This document shows, one piece after another, positions 57,763-64,000 of a stretch of DNA of 64,000 nucleotides. The notes under the pieces were generated by a model that saw only the letters and a program-made list of their open reading frames with translations, made no database searches and was not told where the DNA came from. This DNA comes from Tolypothrix sp. FACHB-123. Lineage in GTDB: Bacteria; Cyanobacteriota; Cyanobacteriia; Cyanobacteriales; Nostocaceae. Numbering within the stretch: the stretch's first letter is position 1; every line of letters begins with the position of its first letter. A program made the translations under genes and the position numbers. The DNA lies in the NCBI RefSeq assembly GCF_014697075.1, contig NZ_JACJRE010000004.1, positions 124,001 to 188,000 on the forward strand, in the 5' to 3' direction.

Positions 57763-58749
57763 CTAGCCGCCAATTTGTGACATAGTACGAGTATAAGTAC
57801 CCACAGCGCCTGATTCCCGCTGTTTAAAGTTAATTTCAGGCTTAATTCCTAATAATTGTCTGACTTGCTCTTGTAATTGTGCGGTGCTAATACCAGCCCG
57901 GAGAGCAGTTTTTAAATCAATTTGACCAGTTTCATTTAACAAACAAGGACGCAGCCAACCGTCTGCACTCAAGCGCATTCGGTTACAGCGATCGCAAAAA
58001 CACTCGGACATCTGACTGATGAATCCCAATGTTCCTTTCGCTCCAGGAATTTGAAACACATCAGCAGGGCCAGCCCCACGAACTTGCGATTCTGTCAAGC
58101 CCCAGCGATCGCGGATTTGTTGCCGTAATTCAGCAGAAGAAACCCATCCGCGATCGCCAAATAATTGCCAGTTCCCAATTGGCATAAACTCAATAAATCG
58201 GATATGCCAATTGCGCTCAAGAGTCAGCGCAGCTAAATTCAAGACTTCATGGTCATTTACCCCAGGAATCACCACTACATTTAGCTTCAAGGGGTCAAAA
58301 CCAACACTATGAGCAGCTTGAATACCCTGCCAAACTTGCTCCCACTTTCCCCGTCCGCGATTCCCGATAATGTGGTCAAAAATTTCTGGTTCTAGGGAAT
58401 CGAGGCTAATATTAATGCGCCGCAAACCAGCATCGTAGAGATTTTGGGCGATGGGGGCGAGGAGAAAGCCGTTTGTTGTCATCGACAAATCTTGGGTTTG
58501 GGGAAAAGAAGCGATCGCCCTGACTAATTCCACCACACGGGGACGAAGTAAAGGTTCCCCCCCAGTCAAACGAAATCGGGTAAAACCCACAGGGATAAAT
58601 ACCTCTTGAATCAGAGTCAGGAGTTCTACATCAGTTAAAAGTTGCTGCTGGAGAATATAGTCTATTTCTGCACCTTCCGGCATACAGTACTGACACCGGA
58701 AATTGCAGCGGTCGATTAAGCTAATTCTGAGGTAATCTACCTGGTTCAT
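57763..58749 (-). CDS. moaA: GTP 3',8-cyclase MoaA
   Basis: The protein is 328 residues from [20 protein letters not shown]; a start 15 codons upstream is also open. The radical-SAM cluster is C-x3-C-x2-C (CNFRCQYC). The second cluster is in [27 protein letters not shown] binds SAM. MoaA makes the first cyclic intermediate of molybdenum cofactor, needed for nitrate reductase. The final [15 protein letters not shown] tail is close to the family's GG end. Confidence 0.97.
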   Translation of the reverse strand: MNQVDYLRISLIDRCNFRCQYCMPEGAEIDYILQQQLLTDVELLTLIQEVFIPVGFTRFRLTGGEPLLRPRVVELVRAIASFPQTQDLSMTTNGFLLAPIAQNLYDAGLRRINISLDSLEPEIFDHIIGNRGRGKWEQVWQGIQAAHSVGFDPLKLNVVVIPGVNDHEVLNLAALTLERNWHIRFIEFMPIGNWQLFGDRGWVSSAELRQQIRDRWGLTESQVRGAGPADVFQIPGAKGTLGFISQMSECFCDRCNRMRLSADGWLRPCLLNETGQIDLKTALRAGISTAQLQEQVRQLLGIKPEINFKQRESGAVGTYTRTMSQIGG

Positions 58750-59044
58750 TGTTACTGTGTTTATTTCTATTCTATTTCTGTAAGTAAGATGCAACTCGAA
58801 CTTAAGCTTTCATCTGCTGATTCTCTATTGTCAAAATAGAATCTCATTAACTTTCACCTATATCCAAAAATATCCACAAGCAACTAGAATGGGTTATTCT
58901 TTTAACGTCCTCAGCAATTTGTAGATGATTTTGTTAATTGATTGCCTTAAATGCATACAGTCAATATCTCTCCCTCAATCGCCTACATTCAGCAAATTTT
59001 TCAGTAATAGCGCACTTTGAACAATCATTTTGAGGGATGAAAAG

Positions 59045-59830
59045 ATGGTATTAAAAGTACAAACTAGAAAAAATATCCAGCAGTTTTCGGTTTCGCGCTG
59101 TTTTTCCGTTATGTTTCTATTGGGACAAGTCTTATTACGTTTACTCCAAGGAAAAACTTATCACCATAAGATTATCGAACATATGGTGACTGCTGGCCCG
59201 GCTTCACTTTCTCCCGTGCTTTTAGTCAGTGGCTTTGCTGGGATGATTTTTACTATTCAAACAGCCAGAGAACTAGTACAATTTGGCGCATTAAATGCTG
59301 TAGGTGGTGCATTTGCCTTAGCCTTTTGTCGAGAATTGGCTCCCATACTGTCTGCTAGTATTATTGCCGGTCAAGTGGGTTCAGCATTTGCCGCGGAGAT
59401 AGGTGCTATGCGGGTTACAGACCAAATTGATGCACTACACATGCTCAGAACCGATCCCATTGATTATTTAGTACTGCCTAGAGTAATTGCTTGCTGCTTG
59501 ATGACTCCATTATTAACAATTTTCGGTTTAGTTACAGGCATCATGGGCGGAATTTTTGCCGCGTCACAGTTTTATCAAATTACTCCAGAAGTATTTTTAG
59601 AGTCAGTTAGAAGTTTTTTAGAGCCATTAGATTTGTGGATTGTTTTGCTTAAAGGGTTTATTTTTGGAGCTATAGTTGCTGTTAATGGTTGTAGTTGGGG
59701 GCTAACCACCAGAGGTGGAGCGAAGGAAGTCGGAGAATCAGCTACAACAGCAGTTGTTACCACTTGGGTGGCAATTTTTATGATGGATTTCTTTTTGTCT
59801 TTAGTATTTTTTGAAAAGCCAAATCTTTAA
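59045..59830 (+). CDS. MlaE-type ABC lipid-transport permease
   Basis: The protein is 261 residues with five or six transmembrane helices. Signature segments are SLSPVLLVSGFAGMIFTIQT, CRELAPILSASIIAGQVGSA and AAEIGAMRVTDQIDALHML, as in MlaE/YrbE permeases that move phospholipids between membranes (TGD1 in chloroplasts). I use the ATG at 59045; a GAGGG motif lies about ten bases upstream. No MlaD or ATPase gene adjoins it, so its partners are elsewhere. A hairpin follows at 59844-59877. Confidence 0.92.
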   Translation: MVLKVQTRKNIQQFSVSRCFSVMFLLGQVLLRLLQGKTYHHKIIEHMVTAGPASLSPVLLVSGFAGMIFTIQTARELVQFGALNAVGGAFALAFCRELAPILSASIIAGQVGSAFAAEIGAMRVTDQIDALHMLRTDPIDYLVLPRVIACCLMTPLLTIFGLVTGIMGGIFAASQFYQITPEVFLESVRSFLEPLDLWIVLLKGFIFGAIVAVNGCSWGLTTRGGAKEVGESATTAVVTTWVAIFMMDFFLSLVFFEKPNL

Positions 59831-59938
59831 AATAATTTGTAAAGGCATGAGTTGGAAATTAAACTCCAAATCATGCCAGAGCAAAATATGATGATATGCG
59901 TGCCACTTGAGATTCTGAGTTACCTTGAAAAGATTAGT

Positions 59939-60733
59939 TCAAGAAGTACTAGGTATACGTTCAATCTCAGCATATCCACTGAAAATTAATTTTTGTCCTT
60001 CAGTTTCTAAGCGGTTAAGTCGCATTTTCACCCCATCAAGGTCAAAGCGATCCAAATCGACCATGTTATCTAAAATTTCTACCAGTGCTAAGCTCAAGGT
60101 GCGCGAGGTTTCTCTTTGTGCTTCTGGAACAGACTCTAGTTCCAGTTGAGGATCTTTGAAGGAAACCCGTCGCCGCCTTTCCACAGCCAAGCTGACAGTC
60201 ATATTTAAGGGTACGAGTTCGCCATTATCTAAATCTGCTTTTGCCAAAATTCGTAGGCGATTTTCTGGCAAAAGTCGTACTTGAATTTCTGGAAAAGATA
60301 CTGGTTTACCGCCAGATAAAGCAGTTAAAGTAGGTAAAGAAAGGTTAACTAAACGTTTTTTTACCAGTTCAGCATTAAAGGCTTGATTAATACCAACTTC
60401 TGATAAAACTACTTGAGCGATCGCTTGAGTGGGTTGTTTAAGAGTTAATTTACCACCTAAAACCGAGCTGAAATCAATAGCCACTGCATCCGTTTCAAAA
60501 GACATCTCCTCTACCGCAAATTCTCTACGGATGACTAAGCCACGTCCACTCATTTTGAAACTATCAATGCTGCCTTGCAACAGTTTGCTGGAGGGATAGC
60601 AGCGCACAAAGACTTCTACTGACTCGCTTTGGGTAAACAGGTGGCGAATCGTTTGGCTAGCGACTGTGTTGAGCATCCGCTCGCCCCAATCTGTGCCTTT
60701 AGAATCTGTTAAACCAGTAAGTCCGCCGAACAT
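59939..60733 (-). CDS. DUF2993 family protein (LmeA-like)
   Basis: The protein is about 264 residues from an ATG at 60733; a TTG at 60775 would add 14 residues. Features are VEVFVRCYPSSKLLQGSIDS, SGRGLVIRREFAVEEMSFET and the repeated beta pattern of DUF2993, a TULIP-like lipid-binding family (LmeA in mycobacteria). It may bind lipids at a membrane. The adjacent MlaE-type permease makes a lipid-transport context attractive but unproven, since they are convergent. Confidence 0.8.
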   Translation of the reverse strand: MFGGLTGLTDSKGTDWGERMLNTVASQTIRHLFTQSESVEVFVRCYPSSKLLQGSIDSFKMSGRGLVIRREFAVEEMSFETDAVAIDFSSVLGGKLTLKQPTQAIAQVVLSEVGINQAFNAELVKKRLVNLSLPTLTALSGGKPVSFPEIQVRLLPENRLRILAKADLDNGELVPLNMTVSLAVERRRRVSFKDPQLELESVPEAQRETSRTLSLALVEILDNMVDLDRFDLDGVKMRLNRLETEGQKLIFSGYAEIERIPSTS

Positions 60734-60957
60734 GAGGTTTTGGCTCTCTAGAAGTTCTTTGTACTTTTGTAACAAAATGTGAACAATACAGCAAGCGATC
60801 CCCGATTAATTGTGCTGATAGGTAGGAGGGAAATAACTGATGAAACGGTCAATAATGTATCTTATGATACATAAAATTGATTTAGCAATAGGGCGATCAC
60901 AGAATACATAGAAATGATATTTCCTGATTAATTTACATAATCATGGAATTTGACCAT

Positions 60958-60993
60958 AAAAATTGATGGCAGCATTAGCCAACATCAATTTTT
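60958..60993 (-). terminator. Intrinsic terminator of hetF
   Basis: On the minus strand AAAAATTGATG pairs with CATCAATTTTT over a 14-nt loop; the 3' arm itself supplies the U-run. It begins 13 bp after the hetF stop codon. Confidence 0.7.
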
Positions 60994-61005
60994 CGGTATT
61001 TATTG

Positions 61006-63498
61006 TTACTGACGTTTTTCTTGAAGGAGCGATCGCCAATCGTCAATTGCCTTTTCTGTCCACAACCAATTATGACTTAATTTATCTACTTGAAAATTTA
61101 TGGGATCGTCTTTAATCACCATTTGGCGTAGTTTAATTGCTTCATTAAGATATTGAGATTGTTTATTAGATGGTTGCTTATAGGCAGATTTATAAAGTCC
61201 TAAAGCCAAGCCTGCATAGGAAGTTAACGCATCCTTAGGTGTGGTTGTAGTTGTGATGGCTACTGATGTAGTACTAGCAATATTTTGTTTTCTCAAAGCT
61301 AAATTTAAAGCCTTAAACCAAGAATCATTAGCTCGATTTAAATTTTCTTCGGCGTAATAAGCAAATCCCAAAGCATTGTTATATAAAAAAGAATCAGGAT
61401 CGGCTTTCACCGCACTTTCCCAATAACGCCGAGCATCATCAACACTGTATTTTTGATCTCGTTGATCTGGAAGTTGAACAGATTGCCAAGCTAAGCGTCC
61501 TTTAAGAAAATTTACAGATGGATTATTAGCTTGCTGTTTTGGCACTAGATTTAAGGCTGCTTGTGCAGGTGGAAGCACGCCACGGTTAAGTAATTCTTCC
61601 ACAGCCTCTAGTCCACCTTGTAAGTCGCCTTGGCTTAATTTTTCTGTAGCAGTAGTGGTAACAATACTGGTTGTAGCTGTCTTTAAATCGATGGGAGGAT
61701 AATTTTCAGTAGTAAGTGGCTGGGTAGGGATGGGGGGAATGTCAGGTAACTTAGATAATTGGTAATTTTGCCACCAAAAAAGACCGGCGACAACTGCGAT
61801 CGCACTTGCTCCCAGCATCCCGACAACAGGCCAAATTTGGCGTTTTTGGCGGCGGTTTAATGAGACTTGATCTGCACCTCCCACAGCAGAGTTCTGCCAA
61901 TTTCTAGCATAATTTGGCGTGGTTTCAGTAGATGCGATCGGTTCTTCTTCCCAAAAACTCGCTTCTTGTTCTGATTCATCCATCTCCTGAGGAACTTGTC
62001 GCGATCGCACGCTACTATCGTTTATCTGTTGCACGAGTTCCGCCGTCATCGGTGATTGCTCAGAGATGCCATTTTGCCGATCTAGTTGGCGAAACAAATC
62101 GGAAACCAGCGCTGAATCCTCTGCGTAGGATGGATCGTCATACTCAATTTCATCAACGAGATCGCCCCAAGTTTCTTCTCCTAACCAATCCAGCCCCGAA
62201 GATTCCCTTGCCAAACTGTTGGGGATCATCTCCTCTATTGCCAAAGGCAAATCGGGTTCATCTACAGCAGAGTACATAGCCGTAGGATTTGCTCTTAAAG
62301 GCGGATTATACTCATTCACAACTTCTGAGCTTTCCAGAATTTCCGGGCTAAGAAAACCGTCAAATTCCGGTTGCTGATAGAGAATAGGTAGCGCCCAGTA
62401 CATTTGGTGAGAACCATAGGCAGAAATTAATCCCTGGCGCACTCGACTCACGCACAAATCCACAGGATATCCCTGATTCAAATTCCGGTAGAACAATTGG
62501 GTGAGTGTTAGTGCTACTTCATCAGGAATCCGCTCTGACATAGCTAATACACTACTAAGACCGCGTTTCACCAAACTTTCTGTGAGGTTACGTTCTCCTG
62601 TTTCTTCAGTATTATCCGCATTAGCACTGTATGCTCCTAAACAGGAGTTAAACACAGCCATTTGAATATTATTATTGACCAGTAAACCTGCTAGATCGTC
62701 ACCAGTTAAAGTTTCTGTTAAACCAGTTCTGCCACTGACTAGATAAATTTCACCACCACTGGCACCTAAATTACTATGACCAGAGTAGTGCAGGACATGA
62801 TATCGTCCTTGTTCTAGAGCCTGTGTTAATTCTTCCCTTCCTGGTTGGTTGAGCAGCGTTAATTCTATTTCCGGAACATAATTGCCACTCTCAGCAACTC
62901 TTGGTACATGTCGGTTCAGTTCCGTTTGTAGTTTGATGGCTTCATGTTTGAGTAAATCGAGACGAGCTTGATCTGTGGGAGAAGCAATCACCATCAAGAC
63001 TTTGATTCCACCTTCTTCTAGTGGTTGTGGAATGTTTTTCCCTGGCAAGCGAGATGCTGGCAAAATTCCAGTTTGGTAACGAGAAAAAGCGACATAAGGC
63101 CCAGTAGCTAGAGGCCGATCCCCTGCGTGCATTACTTCCCAAGGTAGACGAGCTAACTTCGTATCTTTTAGCCCTAAGCGTAAACGCAATACCTGTTGCT
63201 GGTTCTGGGCAATACCTTGTGCTGTAATCCAACTATCCCTGAGAGTGCCTTGAAACAGTGCATTATAAAGTTGTTGACCCAAAGCTACCAGGTTGACAGA
63301 GTTTCTTGCAAACGCATCCCCCTGCAACACTGACTTCAAAGGGTCATTCATTAGATGCCCAGCAGCTGCTAACCAATCAGCTACAGGCCAAGTCACCAGT
63401 TCTTCTGCCAATGGCACCCCAGGCGCAACTTGTTCCGTGCGCACCAAGTAGTCATTTTGCCCTACTGGGGTTACGGAAATTTGAAATTCCTGGGTCAC
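61006..63498 (-). CDS. hetF: HetF, CHAT-domain membrane protein of heterocyst development
   Basis: The protein is 830 residues. An N-terminal domain (MTQEFQISVTPVGQNDYLVR) is followed by a CHAT caspase-like domain with His241 (VLHYSGHSNLG) and Cys286 (VFNSCLGAYS), an acidic linker, one transmembrane helix (about 557-580) and a C-terminal TPR-like extracytoplasmic part (NALGFAYYAEENLNRANDSW). HetF is needed for heterocyst formation and affects HetR level. I assign hetF from length, architecture and the NsiR1-type sRNA units directly upstream, which is the hetF context in Nostoc PCC 7120. The start is GTG with a strong AGGAGAAGTT ribosome binding site. Confidence 0.85.
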   Translation of the reverse strand: MTQEFQISVTPVGQNDYLVRTEQVAPGVPLAEELVTWPVADWLAAAGHLMNDPLKSVLQGDAFARNSVNLVALGQQLYNALFQGTLRDSWITAQGIAQNQQQVLRLRLGLKDTKLARLPWEVMHAGDRPLATGPYVAFSRYQTGILPASRLPGKNIPQPLEEGGIKVLMVIASPTDQARLDLLKHEAIKLQTELNRHVPRVAESGNYVPEIELTLLNQPGREELTQALEQGRYHVLHYSGHSNLGASGGEIYLVSGRTGLTETLTGDDLAGLLVNNNIQMAVFNSCLGAYSANADNTEETGERNLTESLVKRGLSSVLAMSERIPDEVALTLTQLFYRNLNQGYPVDLCVSRVRQGLISAYGSHQMYWALPILYQQPEFDGFLSPEILESSEVVNEYNPPLRANPTAMYSAVDEPDLPLAIEEMIPNSLARESSGLDWLGEETWGDLVDEIEYDDPSYAEDSALVSDLFRQLDRQNGISEQSPMTAELVQQINDSSVRSRQVPQEMDESEQEASFWEEEPIASTETTPNYARNWQNSAVGGADQVSLNRRQKRQIWPVVGMLGASAIAVVAGLFWWQNYQLSKLPDIPPIPTQPLTTENYPPIDLKTATTSIVTTTATEKLSQGDLQGGLEAVEELLNRGVLPPAQAALNLVPKQQANNPSVNFLKGRLAWQSVQLPDQRDQKYSVDDARRYWESAVKADPDSFLYNNALGFAYYAEENLNRANDSWFKALNLALRKQNIASTTSVAITTTTTPKDALTSYAGLALGLYKSAYKQPSNKQSQYLNEAIKLRQMVIKDDPINFQVDKLSHNWLWTEKAIDDWRSLLQEKRQ

Positions 63499-63644
63499 AA
63501 CTTCTCCTATTCGCCTCCTAAATCAGGTTTGAAACGCGAAAGTTTCAAGTCGATTTTTCGCTTTTTCTGATACCTTAGATGCATCTTTTCACTGAGATGT
63601 TTCTGAATCCTCGTGATTTTACGTTTTTGGCTTTTATAACTTTA

Positions 63645-63675
63645 TCCGGATTAGCTGGCATGGAAAGAGAACACT
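63645..63675 (+). promoter_or_regulatory. DIF1-type promoter of NsiR1 copy 1
   Basis: TCCGGA at 63645-63650 is the DIF1 hexamer that occupies the -35 region of heterocyst-specific promoters. AACACT at 63670-63675 is a possible -10 box, 19 bp later. The predicted start is near 63682. The same spacing is found in copy 2. Confidence 0.75.
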
Positions 63676-63681
63676 TTATTG

Positions 63682-63741
63682 GTAGATGCACCTTGATCTT
63701 CGACTCCCCTGGTTGGCGAATGCTAACTTGGGGATTTTTTT
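63682..63741 (+). ncRNA. nsiR1: NsiR1-type small RNA, copy 1
   Basis: The predicted 60-nt RNA begins in GGTAGATGCACCTTGATC and ends with a terminator hairpin (CCCCTGGTTGGC / GCTAACTTGGGG) and seven T. NsiR1 is a heterocyst-specific sRNA of about 60 nt from tandem repeats beside hetF. Here the unit lies on the strand opposite hetF, 183 bp from its start codon, so it would be antisense to a long hetF leader. The 5' end is inferred from the promoter spacing. Confidence 0.8.
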
Positions 63742-63894
63742 GGGATTTTTTGATGTTGGCAAATAGCAACAAACTCTAAAGCAGGCATGATTTCACAGGA
63801 GTGGGGTGCATAAATCCGCATCCGGTTTCTTTGTTAGCTAGCATCCACTAATTTTTGGGACACCTAACTTAAAATAAACATTTTAGTAAATTTA

Positions 63895-63925
63895 TCCGGA
63901 TTGTGGTGGTTTATCTGGGAACAAT
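63895..63925 (+). promoter_or_regulatory. DIF1-type promoter of NsiR1 copy 2
   Basis: TTTATCCGGATT is identical to copy 1 around TCCGGA (63895-63900). AACAAT at 63920-63925 is the -10 candidate, again 19 bp downstream. Confidence 0.75.
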
Positions 63926-63931
63926 GAAATG

Positions 63932-63989
63932 GTAGATGCACCCTGATAACTAACTCCCCTAGTTGGCTCACGCCTTCTGGGGGTTTTTT
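63932..63989 (+). ncRNA. nsiR1: NsiR1-type small RNA, copy 2
   Basis: GGTAGATGCACCCTGAT..ACTCCCCTAGTTGGC matches copy 1, followed by a GGGGG and T6 terminator. It lies exactly 250 bp after copy 1, measured from the DIF1 boxes. TGCTTGGCAA after the terminator resembles TGTTGGCAA after copy 1. The sequence stops at the window edge, so more copies may follow. Confidence 0.8.
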
Positions 63990-64000
63990 ATGCTTGGCAA

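Noticed and set aside
61006-63498. Treating the CHAT gene as a generic caspase-like defence protease
   Set aside because: Length, transmembrane architecture and the adjacent NsiR1-type sRNA units point to HetF, a developmental protein.

Overview
The window is chromosomal DNA from a filamentous, heterocyst-forming cyanobacterium (order Nostocales; genus not determinable from sequence alone). The evidence is an intact hetR with all its diagnostic residues, a CHAT-domain gene identified as hetF by the NsiR1-type small-RNA repeats beside it, the cyanobacterial ATP synthase gene order, the myxol-glycoside genes cruF/cruG, an orphan orange-carotenoid-protein N-domain, frequent GCGATCGC (HIP1) octamers, and abundant heptameric short tandem repeats.

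Layout. 1-2.4 kb: a gene tail, a SAM methyltransferase and a PEP-CTERM exported protein. 3.0-9.3 kb: the ATP synthase operon atpI-a-c-b'-b-delta-alpha-gamma (beta and epsilon absent, as usual for cyanobacteria), followed by tmRNA. 10-13.4 kb: a macro-domain protein, a decayed Uma2-family pseudogene, argS and an orphan HicB-like protein. 13.4-21.8 kb: a giant alpha-2-macroglobulin lipoprotein divergent from penicillin-binding protein 1C. 22-25 kb: two very small genes, a host-attachment-family protein, a solo carotenoid-binding domain and a GNAT acetyltransferase, with a MITE-like element and a 21-bp minisatellite. 25.4-33.4 kb: a ChlH paralogue, an SGNH hydrolase and RecQ. 33.7-36.2 kb: a protein of 93-bp repeats with a decayed satellite copy and a second MITE. 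36.3-41.9 kb: a minus-strand run ABC ATPase, permease, GldG-like, DUF4340, purU. 42.4-47.2 kb: a TPR-CHAT protease-like gene overlapping a small gene, then a two-TM coiled-coil protein. 47.4-52.2 kb: rnhA, cruG, cruF, a membrane protein, rpmA, rplU. 52.8-64 kb: RlaP-type nucleotidyltransferase, hetR, a Cys-repeat exported protein, rpsD, moaA, an MlaE-type permease, DUF2993 and hetF, with two NsiR1-type sRNA units divergent from hetF running to the window edge.

Functional themes. Housekeeping blocks (ATP synthase, tmRNA, argS, rpsD, rplU/rpmA, moaA) alternate with developmental genes (hetR, hetF, nsiR1) and with accessory or conflict-type genes (TPR-CHAT cassette, HicB, macro domain, Uma2 remnant). 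Intergenic DNA is dominated by small repeats: heptamer arrays, 21-bp minisatellites, palindromic elements and two MITEs with matching termini and 8-bp target duplications. Several repeats have entered coding regions (the ChlH paralogue, the TPR-CHAT gene, pbpC, and possible starts of purU and cruG). No rRNA, tRNA, CRISPR array or complete insertion sequence was seen.
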